In this document: one piece after another, positions 1-8,923 of the stretch
Layout: each line of letters opens with the position of its first letter
Position numbering within the stretch: position 1 is the stretch's first letter
NCBI GenBank assembly: GCA_001770425.1
Contig: MEQZ01000014.1
Location: forward strand, 5,300 to 38,426
Length of the DNA stretch: 33,127 bases
Origin: Betaproteobacteria bacterium RIFCSPLOWO2_02_FULL_65_20
Lineage (GTDB): Bacteria; Pseudomonadota; Gammaproteobacteria; Burkholderiales; SG8-39
Direction of reading: 5' to 3'
Position numbers and translations under genes: made by a program
The notes under the pieces: generated by a model
Seen by the model: the letters and a program-made list of their open reading frames with translations, nothing else
Database searches by the model: none
What the model was told of the DNA's origin: nothing

Positions 1-200
1 TCGGCCTCCGCGCGCGAAACGAAACGCGCCGAGCCCATGAACACGATGGTGTCGTCGATCTTGTGGTACTCGAAGCGGCTCTTGGGCTCCAGGTACTCGG
101 CCAGGATCCGCAGCGGCCGCGCCTCGCCGCTTTTCAGGAACGGCTCCTTGAGGTACGCCTTGACCGAATGGCGGCGCCTTTCCCTGCGTTTTTCATCCAT
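1..200 (-). CDS. LOG family protein (TIGR00730-like Rossmann fold, nucleotide 5'-monophosphate nucleosidase type), partial, C-terminus beyond window start
   Basis: Reverse-strand reading from ATG at 200: MDEKRRERRRHSVKAYLKEPFLKSGEARPLRILAEYLEPKSRFEYHKIDDTIVFMGSARFVSRAEA; 'DDTIVFMGSAR' matches the LOG-family N-terminus. Absent from the ORF track because it is truncated. Confidence 0.7.
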   Translation of the reverse strand, partial: MDEKRRERRRHSVKAYLKEPFLKSGEARPLRILAEYLEPKSRFEYHKIDDTIVFMGSARFVSRAEA

Positions 201-367
201 GGGACAACTCCTTGCGCAAGCGCTCCGCGGGCGGCGCTGCGCGCCGATGGGTGATTGCAGCCGGGGAACTCCAGCCCATGGTAGCAGCCGATCCGGCAAC
301 GCCCGCATGCGCATGGGTAGGCGCCCGACGGCCCCTCAGAGCTTGTACCAAATCTGCCTCCGAATGC

Positions 368-769
368 TCAAGCGTCTGGCAGTGCGGCAATGGCGCTGAT
401 CTCGATCAGGTAATCGGGCGAGGTCATCTTGCAGACCTCGACCATGGTCGAAGCCGGTGCGGGTGGTTTGAAATATTCGCGGCGCACTTTATGGATCAGG
501 TCGAAATGCTCCATGTTCCGCACGTAGACGTCGACCCGGCAGATGTCGTCGAGCGTGCCCCCCGCCTCCTCGATAGCAGCCTTCAGGTTTTCGCACACCT
601 GGCGCGTTTGGGCTTCCACATCGCCGATTCCGGCTATGGAGCCGTCGGTGCGTCGCGCGGTCATGCCGGAGATGAAAACCAGTTTCCCTCGCGCCTCGAT
701 CATCGTGGCCTGCGAAAAGTGTCCGTTGGGCTGACGCAGCTTTGCGCTCGTTATCTGCTTCTTGGCCAT
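368..769 (-). CDS. RidA family protein (reactive intermediate/imine deaminase-like)
   Basis: MAKKQITSAKLRQPNGHFSQATMIEARGKLVFISGMTARRTDGSIAGIGDVEAQTRQVCENLKAAIEEAGGTLDDICRVDVYVRNMEHF...; typical RidA/YjgF architecture. The start is internal to the longer 368..1255 ORF. Confidence 0.88.
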   Translation of the reverse strand: MAKKQITSAKLRQPNGHFSQATMIEARGKLVFISGMTARRTDGSIAGIGDVEAQTRQVCENLKAAIEEAGGTLDDICRVDVYVRNMEHFDLIHKVRREYFKPPAPASTMVEVCKMTSPDYLIEISAIAALPDA

Positions 770-795
770 CCGTTTCCCCCTGTTTCCTCGATTCA

Positions 796-1872
796 TCACT
801 CGCCCGCAAACACGCCCGTCCCGGTAACGCCCAGCTGCTGCGCCGTCTGCTTGAGCTCCTTCACAACCTCTGATGCCAGGGGGCACATACCACCGTTCTT
901 CTGCAGCACGCGCCATGCGGGCTCTCCGGGCGTAAAGATACGATCCACGCCCATAGAGCGTCTTGAATGCCGGACGCGCTCCGCAAAGCCGGTCACACGC
1001 GCCCGGAACTGTGCGGGCTCGCAAAAGCGCTTCACGTCGATTCCAAGAAAGAAATGGGCGCATGCGTACGGTTCGGAAGCATCTCCGTACAGAGGCTTCA
1101 CCTCCCCACCTATCGCGCCGCAAGACAACCCCCCGCAGAACAGGTCGATCATGAAAGCCAGTCCGAATCCCTTCGGGCCAGCAGCAGGCAACAGCATTCC
1201 CTTGATAGCCTCCGCGGGATCTGTGGTCGGTTGTCCCGAGGCGTCGGTCGCCCAACCCTCGGGAATGTGCTCTCCGGCAGCTTGCGCGAGCCGGATCTTT
1301 CCCATCGCACTTGCGCTCATCGCCATGTCGAGCAAGATGGGTGGCCCTGATTCCGACGGCATCGCAATGGCGATGGGGTTGTTGCCCACGACGCGCTCCG
1401 CACCCCCGGGCGCCGGCATCAACGGTCTTGTGTTCGACATCGCGACACCAATCCAGCCGTGGTCGGCAAGCATTTGAGCCCAGCGCCCCGCCGTCCCGAA
1501 ATGGAATCCGTTGCGCACCGCAACCGTAGCGATCCCATGCTCGGGAACCCGCTCCTTGAGGATGTCGATCGCCTGCTGAGAGGTAAGCTGCCCGAGTGCG
1601 TTTTGCGCATCCAGCACGACTGCGGAACCACGATCGCTGGCAACGCGCGCCTGCGTCCTCAGAGAAACCGATCCGCCGCGGATGCGCTCGATATACAGGG
1701 GAACAAGCGTCACGCCGTGCGACGCCTGGCCTTCCATGTCTGCAGCGACCAGCGCCTCGGCCACCAGCCTGCCCGAGGGTCGCGACACACCCGCGGCCAC
1801 TAACAATGCTGCCGCAAACTCGATTAACTCGGCCTCCGGAATGCAGATATCTGAACCTGTTTTCACGATCAT
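796..1872 (-). CDS. Ldh family oxidoreductase (malate/L-lactate/ureidoglycolate dehydrogenase type, Ldh_2)
   Basis: 358 aa; 'ADMEGQASHGVTLVPLYIERI', 'GNNPIAIAMP', 'LLPAAGPKGFGLAFMIDLFCGGLSCGAIG' are Ldh_2 family motifs. Confidence 0.9.
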   Translation of the reverse strand: MIVKTGSDICIPEAELIEFAAALLVAAGVSRPSGRLVAEALVAADMEGQASHGVTLVPLYIERIRGGSVSLRTQARVASDRGSAVVLDAQNALGQLTSQQAIDILKERVPEHGIATVAVRNGFHFGTAGRWAQMLADHGWIGVAMSNTRPLMPAPGGAERVVGNNPIAIAMPSESGPPILLDMAMSASAMGKIRLAQAAGEHIPEGWATDASGQPTTDPAEAIKGMLLPAAGPKGFGLAFMIDLFCGGLSCGAIGGEVKPLYGDASEPYACAHFFLGIDVKRFCEPAQFRARVTGFAERVRHSRRSMGVDRIFTPGEPAWRVLQKNGGMCPLASEVVKELKQTAQQLGVTGTGVFAGE

Positions 1873-1959
1873 GTTCTGTCCGTTAGCCCTAAGATGCGTC
1901 CGGTACAGCGTGTCCGGGCGGCCATGCGGGACCGGGCATTGTTCGGCCAGATGCGCGAC

Positions 1960-2436
1960 CTAGCGCCTGGCACGCTTCGCAGAGCCGGACTTCTTCGCCT
2001 TGCTTGCAGACCGTTTTGCCGTCCTCGCCACCCTCGGCTTGCTCTTCTTCACGACGCTGCCCACGGTCGCGTCGGAGTGATACGAAGGTCGCTTGACATA
2101 GTGCGGCCCGTCGTACATCTCCAGAAGCAAGGACTCCTTGCGTGCCATCGTCGGGCCATGCGCATGTCCCTTGGGGTTCATGTAAAACGTGCCCGGCTTG
2201 AGCACGAGACCTGTAGACGTGTATTCGTATTCGCCCTTCAGGCAATACATGAACTGGTTCGACGCATGCTTGTGGCGGATCGGCACGCCCACGCCCTTGG
2301 GACAATGAAACAGCGCGATGCTCGCCCCGGTTTTCGGGTTTTCCCAAAGCGGATAAATCCGAAACCCCGCCGGTATGTTCCGCCATTTTTTTGGATCGAG
2401 TTCCGTGACCAGCAATTCCTTGGTTCTCTTCCTCAT
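1960..2436 (-). CDS. Cupin domain protein with a Lys/Arg/Ala/Ser-rich C-terminal tail
   Basis: 158 aa; 'GVPIRHKHASNQFMYCLKGEYEYTSTGLVLKPGTFYMNPKGHAHGPT' cupin motifs; tail VVKKSKPRVARTAKRSASKAKKSGSAKRARR. Confidence 0.8.
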   Translation of the reverse strand: MRKRTKELLVTELDPKKWRNIPAGFRIYPLWENPKTGASIALFHCPKGVGVPIRHKHASNQFMYCLKGEYEYTSTGLVLKPGTFYMNPKGHAHGPTMARKESLLLEMYDGPHYVKRPSYHSDATVGSVVKKSKPRVARTAKRSASKAKKSGSAKRARR

Positions 2437-2473
2437 CGCTGATTCTCCTTCAATTGATGGGTAAGGCTCGCTC

Positions 2474-3142
2474 TTACGATCTTCCGGCGGTCGCGCGTAG
2501 TGCTATTTCTATACCGTCGCAACTGGTCACCCGGCCGAAGTAGATCTCAACGTTCTTCAGCGTGGCGGCTTGCAGGTCTGGAAAGGTCGAAGCGACGCAA
2601 TCAGCCGGCACGATGATGTCATAATCGCGAAAGTAGGCATCGCGTATCGTCGACTCGACACAATAGTTGGTTGCGACACCTGTGACGATGAGCATCTGGA
2701 TCCCCAACATGCGCATTTTGGTGTCGAGGGTAGTGTCGAAGAAGCAGCTCGGCCGGTGCTTCTCGAATACATGATCCTCGGGCCTGAGTTCAGCCTGGAA
2801 TTCGCTGACGAGTTCAGCATCCCACGTGTCTCTCAGGCATGGGAAGTAGTTGCGCTTGTCCATGTGCGAAGGAATCTTGTGAATCCGCCGCGTTACGTCG
2901 TTCTGGAAATGAACCTGCCTCGACGCGAGAATCCGCAGGCCCGCGGCGCGACACAGTCGGACAATTCGTACGATATTCGGGACCACGGCTTGCTGACGTG
3001 TCGTATCGATGCCGGCCCGGGCCATTGCGCTATCCTTGTGGCAGAAGCCGTTCTGTATGTCGACGACGAGGAGCGCGGTATCTTTTCGGTCAATCGTGAA
3101 ATCGAGGGAGAGAGCGCCTGCATCGCTTTCGTTCTTGATCAT
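2474..3142 (-). CDS. Cysteine hydrolase, isochorismatase family
   Basis: MIKNESDAGALSLDFTIDRKDTALLVVDIQNGF...VFEKHRPSCFFDTTLDTKMRMLGIQMLIVTGVATNYCVESTIRDAYFRDYDIIVPADC; Asp/Lys/Cys catalytic triad present. ATG at 3142 is preceded by an AGGAG Shine-Dalgarno; the longer ORF to 3259 overlaps the divergent CocE gene. Confidence 0.9.
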   Translation of the reverse strand: MIKNESDAGALSLDFTIDRKDTALLVVDIQNGFCHKDSAMARAGIDTTRQQAVVPNIVRIVRLCRAAGLRILASRQVHFQNDVTRRIHKIPSHMDKRNYFPCLRDTWDAELVSEFQAELRPEDHVFEKHRPSCFFDTTLDTKMRMLGIQMLIVTGVATNYCVESTIRDAYFRDYDIIVPADCVASTFPDLQAATLKNVEIYFGRVTSCDGIEIALRATAGRS

Positions 3143-3225
3143 AATAGGCTCCTGTTCTGGTTCTTGTCTTCGATCGGCCAGCATTTCCGTGCCGCGCCCT
3201 CCGAAACTGTTGACGAGGATTCTAT

Positions 3226-4920
3226 ATGAGGTCGATGAAAATGCCATCGCGCGGTTCAAAACCCAAGTACGACCTAGTCATCGAGAAAGACGTCGAGATC
3301 CCGATGCGCGACGGCGCCGTCCTGCGCGGCGATGTGTTTCGGCCGAAGTCGGCACAGCGCGCTCCGGTGATCATGAATCTCGGCGCCTACCAGAAGGACA
3401 AGATCTGGCTGCCGCCGGACGAGGTCGACGAAAGGGCCAATCCCCACATGAACTGGGAGACGGCCAATCCACTTTGGTGGGTACCGAGAGGGTACGCGCT
3501 GGTGCGAGTCGACTCACGTGGCTCGGGCAAGTCCCCGGGACTCAACAATCCTTGGTCCCCTTCCGAAGCACGGGATTTCTACGATGCCATTGAGTGGGTC
3601 GCCAGAGCGCCGTGGTGCAACGGACGTGTGGGCACGCTGGGTATCTCCTACTACGCAATGAACCAATGGCTGGTAGCGAATCTGCGTCCGCCTTCCCTCA
3701 AAGCGATGATTCCCTGGGAAGGGGCGGCAGACATGTATCGCGATTTCGCGTACCACGGCGGCCTGTTCAGTTTCGGGTTCGCCGTAAACTGGTATCACGC
3801 ACAGGTCGCCCACCACAGGCTCGGCAAGCCCAGGTCGACGTCGCCGGATGGGTTCTCCAGCCCCTGGCTGCTCGAATACCTGCGGGAGAACCTGGATAGC
3901 GAGTGGTATTTCGGGAGACAGGCGCGCTGGAGTGAAATCGACATTCCGTTCCTCTCGGCCGGCAACTGGAGCGGCATGGGACTGCACCTGCGCGGAAATT
4001 GCGAGGCCTTCACACGCGCGGCGTCGCGGCACAAGTGGCTGCGAATCGATACAGGCACCCACTATGGCCCTTTCTACAGCGAGGAGGGCCGACAAGACCA
4101 GTTGCGCTTTTTCGACTATTGGCTCAAGGGCGTCGAGACAGCGCTGCTCAAGGAACCCCGAATAAAGTTGCGCATTCGAAAGGGCGGCAAAGACAACTAC
4201 GAATGGCGCCATGAAAGGAACTGGCCGCTCAAGCGCACGCGCTGGACCCGGTTTTACCTGAACCCTGTGAAGGTACCCGCCCGCCAAGATGCCGACGGCA
4301 CGCTCACGATTCTCGCGCCGCGCAAGGCAACATCGCTCACCTACTGGTCAAACGGACTGGCGCAACCTGGTCTCGGAACGCCAACTTGGATGAGCGGCAT
4401 GATCGGAAAGAGCAGTCCGCGCACGGGCATTTCATTTGAAACGGCACCGCTCGATCGGAATACCGAGATCACCGGCCCGGTAGCGCTTGTGCTCTGGGTC
4501 GCCAGCGGCACAGAGGACATGGATATCTACGCGACCATTCGCAACATCGATGCAGACGGAAACGACGTCTTCGAACAGGGGCAGCAAGGCCAACCGGTAC
4601 CGGTTGCCAAGGGATGGCTACGCGCCTCCCACCGCAAGCTCGACCCTAATCTCACTCTGCCCTATAGGCCATATCACGCCCACACCGAGCGACTCTGGCT
4701 CAAGCCTGGTGAACCGGTAAGAGTCGAGGTGGAAATATGGCCCACGTGCATGGTCTTCGCCAAGGGTCACCGGATCCGCCTCGATATCCAGCCGCGGGAC
4801 GGCATCGGCAGTGCACCCTACACGCACTATTCGGCAGACTACAACTGCGCGACAAATACAGTGTTTGCAGGAGGAAGCCGGGCGTCTTACCTCCTGCTCC
4901 CCCTCATCGCAGACCGCTGA
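3226..4920 (+). CDS. CocE/NonD family hydrolase (X-Pro dipeptidyl-peptidase S15 type)
   Basis: 564 aa; 'VEIPMRDGAVLRGDVFRP', 'RVDSRGSGKSPG', nucleophile elbow 'GTLGISYYAMNQW', C-terminal 'WPTCMVFAKGHRIRLDIQPRDG'. Confidence 0.92.
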   Translation: MRSMKMPSRGSKPKYDLVIEKDVEIPMRDGAVLRGDVFRPKSAQRAPVIMNLGAYQKDKIWLPPDEVDERANPHMNWETANPLWWVPRGYALVRVDSRGSGKSPGLNNPWSPSEARDFYDAIEWVARAPWCNGRVGTLGISYYAMNQWLVANLRPPSLKAMIPWEGAADMYRDFAYHGGLFSFGFAVNWYHAQVAHHRLGKPRSTSPDGFSSPWLLEYLRENLDSEWYFGRQARWSEIDIPFLSAGNWSGMGLHLRGNCEAFTRAASRHKWLRIDTGTHYGPFYSEEGRQDQLRFFDYWLKGVETALLKEPRIKLRIRKGGKDNYEWRHERNWPLKRTRWTRFYLNPVKVPARQDADGTLTILAPRKATSLTYWSNGLAQPGLGTPTWMSGMIGKSSPRTGISFETAPLDRNTEITGPVALVLWVASGTEDMDIYATIRNIDADGNDVFEQGQQGQPVPVAKGWLRASHRKLDPNLTLPYRPYHAHTERLWLKPGEPVRVEVEIWPTCMVFAKGHRIRLDIQPRDGIGSAPYTHYSADYNCATNTVFAGGSRASYLLLPLIADR

Positions 4921-4949
4921 GAGCCGCCCGTTAAGCAGCGGCTACGCGC

Positions 4950-5918
4950 CTATTCGGGCTGGATACCCGCCAGGCGAGCCCCTTCGGTCCAGCGGTCGAC
5001 TTCGCGCTTCAGAAACGCCGCGAATTCTTCGGGCTGTGATCCGACCGTATCGACACCCGAGGTGGCAAATCGGTTGTGCACCTCGGGCATGCGCAGGACA
5101 GCGACAATATCCGCGTTGATCTTGCGCACCAGTGCGGGGGGCATTCCAGCCGGACCAAATACGCCCTGCCACGGCTGCACGTCGAAGCCTGGGACGCCGC
5201 CCTCGGCAACCGTTGGTAACTCGGGGACCAGCGGCGCGCGAACCGAACCTGTGACGGCGATGCCAACGACCCGGCCAGCCTTGATCTGCGGGAGGACGGT
5301 AGGCAGATCGCCGATGATCATCTGCACCTGCCCCTGGATCACGTCGTTCAGGGCCTGGGCGGTGCCCTTGTAAGGCACATGCAACATCTTCAAATCCAAT
5401 GCCGAGCCCAGCAGTTCAAACGCAAGATGGGACGTGCCACCGATACCCGAGGACCCGTAGGACACCTTGCCCGGCCGGGCCTTTATGTAGTCCCTCAACG
5501 CGCGAAACGTATTCACACCAAGCGACGGGTGCACCGCTAGTACCCAATTTGCACGCGTGACCTGGGTAATCGGCGTGAAATCCTTCAGGGGGTCGTAGAG
5601 CATCTTCTTGATGCTCCCCACGTTCATCGCGTGGGACTGGATCGTGCCCACCACGAGCGTATAACCGTCCGCTGGCGCCTTCGCCACGGCATCCCCGCCT
5701 ATCATTCCGGACGCACCAGGCTTGTTATCGACCACGACCGATTGACCCCACCGTTCCTGGAGCTTCGGTTGCAGCAGTCTAGTAGTGAAATCAACGGGCC
5801 CGCCAGGGGGATACGGGACTACCACCCGGACCGGCTTCTGGGGGAAGCCCTGCGCGCCGACAAGTCCTGCCGAAAGGAAAAGAATCCATACGGAAATTCG
5901 GATTGCGAAAGAAAACAT
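4950..5918 (-). CDS. Tripartite tricarboxylate transporter (Bug/TctC family) substrate-binding protein
   Basis: MFSFAIRISVWILFLSAGLVGAQGFPQKPVRVVVPYPPGGPVDFTTRLLQPKLQERWGQSVVVDNKPGASGMIGGDAVAKAPADGYTL; signal peptide; ATG at 5918 preceded by AAGGAG. Confidence 0.92.
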   Translation of the reverse strand: MFSFAIRISVWILFLSAGLVGAQGFPQKPVRVVVPYPPGGPVDFTTRLLQPKLQERWGQSVVVDNKPGASGMIGGDAVAKAPADGYTLVVGTIQSHAMNVGSIKKMLYDPLKDFTPITQVTRANWVLAVHPSLGVNTFRALRDYIKARPGKVSYGSSGIGGTSHLAFELLGSALDLKMLHVPYKGTAQALNDVIQGQVQMIIGDLPTVLPQIKAGRVVGIAVTGSVRAPLVPELPTVAEGGVPGFDVQPWQGVFGPAGMPPALVRKINADIVAVLRMPEVHNRFATSGVDTVGSQPEEFAAFLKREVDRWTEGARLAGIQPE

Positions 5919-6301
5919 GTGCGCTCCTTTCATCTCATACGATTCAGCTTCCTGCGTCATTTTGCTCCCGTATCGTACCGCTGCCTATGCAGATCTTCTC
6001 GCCAAAGCAGGTCGGTATCTGCGATGGAGCTTCTGCACGCCGCAATCGGAATGCCGATCGGTGAAATATACATCCAATTGGGTGCCTTGCAGCAACGTCA
6101 GGACGGTTGCGCGGTTGCAGTCGGGGGGTGCCGTGCACTGCGGCCCGGCAATTTCCGCCAAAGAATTTGCGCCCAATCCGGGTCCGGAAGCCCTTGCACC
6201 AGTCGACACCAGCTTCGGCGTTCACGCCTCCAGGGGAGGCGCTGTCCGGGACGAATTCGAACCGGATTAAGGAGCGCCCGCGCGCATTCGCGTTTGTATG
6301 T

Positions 6302-6323
6302 GATCGGATTGAAGCTTCCGATC
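6302..6323. promoter_or_regulatory. Perfect 7-bp inverted repeat GATCGGA-N8-TCCGATC in an AT-rich island upstream of a Bug-family gene (candidate operator)
   Basis: Direct reading: gatcgga ttgaagct tccgatc. Confidence 0.4.
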
Positions 6324-6490
6324 ACTTTATGCAGTTAAGTAAAGTAGAATCGAATGTGTATTCAAGTGAAGAGGACTCGATAATGAACTCATGGTCAATT
6401 AAGTGTCGTCCGGCACATGCTCAGATATCCAATTGCGGCGCCAAGACGCGCGTCCTGCCGTTGACCACCCGCATCGAAGGAGCACTTATC

Positions 6491-7474
6491 GTGACGCGCC
6501 TTCGAACAGGAGTGGTGAGGTCGCTGTTCCTTGCCGCTGCCCTGCTTGCTCAGGGCGCGGCGTTCGCACAGACCTATCCCGACAAACCGATCCGGATCGT
6601 GGTGCCTTATCCGCCTTCCGGAGTGAACGACATCGTCGCGCGCGCGCTCGCCGTCCGGGTTACAGAAAGTATCGGCCAGCCGGTATTGGTTGAGAATCGA
6701 CCGGGCGCATCGGGCAAGGTCGGCACCGAGTACGTCGCCAGGGCCGCCGCGGATGGCTACACCGTGTTGGTAGGCGGTACCGGTACTCATTCGATCAATC
6801 CGGCACTGAACCCCAAGCTGAGCTACGATCCGGTGCGCGATTTCGCCCCGATCACGCTGCTCTCCACCTACTCCATGGTACTCGTGGTGAACCCCTCGCT
6901 GCCGGTCGCTACCGTCTCGGAACTGATCGCATGGGCGAAGGCCCGGCCCGGAGTGTTGACGGTGGCCTCGGCCGGCGCCGGCGGCGCCCAGCATCTCGCC
7001 TGGGAGATGTTCCGCCTAGCCACCGGCTTGGAGGGTGTGCACGTGCCCTACAAGGGCAGCGTTCCGGCGCTGAACGACGTTGTCGGCGGACAAGTGCAGG
7101 CCATGATCGACCTGCTCGCCTCCGCGGTGCCAATGGTCCGCGCCGGCAAGTTGCGCGCGCTAGCTGTCACCAGCAGCTCGCGCGTGGCCAGCCTGCCCGA
7201 TGTGCCGACATTCGCCGAAGCGGGCGTACCGAACTACGTCGTGGTCAACTGGAACGGACTGTTCGCGCCAGCAGGCACCCCCAGGCCGGCGATCGAGCGG
7301 TTGAACGCGGAGTTCGTGCGTGCGCTCAATATTCCGGAAGTTCGCAGGCTGTTGGTCACGCGGAACGCGGACCCGGGCGGCGGGACGCCGGAGGAGTTCG
7401 GTACCTGGGTACGCGACCAATTGCAGCGATGGACGAAAGTTATCCGAGAAGCTGGGATCAGCCCCACATCCTAA
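6491..7474 (+). CDS. Tripartite tricarboxylate transporter (Bug/TctC family) substrate-binding protein
   Basis: VTRLRTGVVRSLFLAAALLAQGAAFAQTYPDKPIRIVVPYPPSGVNDIVARALAVRVTESIGQPVLVENRPGASGKVGTEYVARAAADGYTVL; the GTG start at 6491 gives a sensible signal peptide. The upstream extension to 6107 is not convincing; ATG 6383 is an alternative. Confidence 0.9.
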   Translation: MTRLRTGVVRSLFLAAALLAQGAAFAQTYPDKPIRIVVPYPPSGVNDIVARALAVRVTESIGQPVLVENRPGASGKVGTEYVARAAADGYTVLVGGTGTHSINPALNPKLSYDPVRDFAPITLLSTYSMVLVVNPSLPVATVSELIAWAKARPGVLTVASAGAGGAQHLAWEMFRLATGLEGVHVPYKGSVPALNDVVGGQVQAMIDLLASAVPMVRAGKLRALAVTSSSRVASLPDVPTFAEAGVPNYVVVNWNGLFAPAGTPRPAIERLNAEFVRALNIPEVRRLLVTRNADPGGGTPEEFGTWVRDQLQRWTKVIREAGISPTS

Positions 7475-7611
7475 TATCCAAAACTGGGGTGCCATCGCAG
7501 GCATCGGCTCGTGCCCGGACCTGCGCGGCTCGTTTCCTACGGAGTACGTCGAATCGACCCGGCGGAGCGCGTAGCATCCGGTCAAATATGAACCTTGATT
7601 GAAGGAGTGCG

Positions 7612-8754
7612 ATGAGCCACTGTGTGGGCGTGCGCGAGGTCGGTTATCTGGACTGCGCGGGCGGCGGCCAGATAATGGTGGAAGGCAATTACGCCTACAT
7701 CGGACATATCACCGGGCCGGAGGGAACCAGTATCGTCGACGTGCGTGATCCTGGACATCCCAAGGTCGTCGCCGAATTGAGCATCGAAACGGGTTTGCAC
7801 TCGCACAAGGTACGCGTGGCAAACGGCATCATGCTCATCAATCGCGAAGTCGACCCGGCCACGAGAGCGACGACTGGACACGCTCCGCAGGGCGGCCTCG
7901 TAATATACGACGTCTCTGACCCTCGCCATCCGCACGAGATCCTGTTTTGGAAATGTGCCGGGTCCGGCGTGCACCGCTTCACCTTCGATGGCCGCTATGC
8001 CTACATATCTCCGGAGATGGAAGGCTACCGAGGCAACATCGTCGTGATCCTGGACCTCGCCGATCCGGCGAAGCCGGTTGAAGCAGCACGCTGGTGGATG
8101 CCGGGACAATGGACCGCCGGCGGCGAGAAACCTTCGTGGAAGGAGGAGGGTTCCCGCGCGCCGCGCTGCCACCATCCCATCCGAATGCGGGACAGGCTCT
8201 ACGTAAGCTACTGGCACGGCGGTGGATTCATTCTGGACATCGCCGACCTGTCCCGACCCAGGGTGCTCTCATCGATAGACTGGGGCTCGACTTTCCCGTG
8301 GCCGATGCACTCGCTGGTACCTGTACCGTTCCCGATCCATGGCCATCGCTGGATGCTGATCGCCGATGAGGACGTCCTGCCCCGCACTGCGTGCATCCCG
8401 TCCCGCATGCCTGCGTTCCTTTGGATGGTCAACATCACGGACGAAACGAAGCCCATTCCGGTGGGTAGCTTCCAGGTCGAAGGACTAGACGGCGGGGAAC
8501 ACCCAACGCAGACCGGATGCCATCAGCCGGTGGAGAACATTCGCGGCACCGAAGTGCCGTGCGCATGGTTCGCTAAGGGCCTGCGCATTGTGGACATATC
8601 CAACCCGCATACCCTGCGCGAGGTGGCCTCATACATGCCTGACCCGGCGCCCGGCGCAAACAAAGTCAGCAGCAACGACGTGTTCATGGACGATCGCGGG
8701 CTGATCTACTTGATCGACCGCATACGGGGTCTGCATATTGTCGAGCGCCTATGA
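7612..8754 (+). CDS. LVIVD repeat-containing protein
   Basis: 380 aa; repeats such as 'VEGNYAYIGHITGPEGTSIVDVRDPGHPKVVAEL', 'GGLVIYDVSDPRHPHEI', 'AKGLRIVDISNPHTLREV', 'IRGLHIVERL'; AAGGAG upstream of ATG. Confidence 0.85.
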   Translation: MSHCVGVREVGYLDCAGGGQIMVEGNYAYIGHITGPEGTSIVDVRDPGHPKVVAELSIETGLHSHKVRVANGIMLINREVDPATRATTGHAPQGGLVIYDVSDPRHPHEILFWKCAGSGVHRFTFDGRYAYISPEMEGYRGNIVVILDLADPAKPVEAARWWMPGQWTAGGEKPSWKEEGSRAPRCHHPIRMRDRLYVSYWHGGGFILDIADLSRPRVLSSIDWGSTFPWPMHSLVPVPFPIHGHRWMLIADEDVLPRTACIPSRMPAFLWMVNITDETKPIPVGSFQVEGLDGGEHPTQTGCHQPVENIRGTEVPCAWFAKGLRIVDISNPHTLREVASYMPDPAPGANKVSSNDVFMDDRGLIYLIDRIRGLHIVERL

Positions 8755-8923
8755 GTGCATCGGTGACCGCGCGGCTGGAGCCCCTGAAAACCTCCAGTCA
8801 GAGCTTGTGTCCGCTCGACAACAGGACGCCGCGGCGACCCCATCGACAACGAGCCCGGTCGTGCCCTCACCTGCTGCGAGCAATCGGGGCAACCGTATTC
8901 ACAAAACAGCATGGAGTAGACAA

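Noticed and set aside
212-1477. 421-aa plus-strand ORF over RidA/Ldh
   Set aside because: Antisense to two clear families; no domain signal.
3142-3259. N-terminal extension of the isochorismatase ORF
   Set aside because: Overlaps the divergent CocE start, and a better start with AGGAG lies at 3142.
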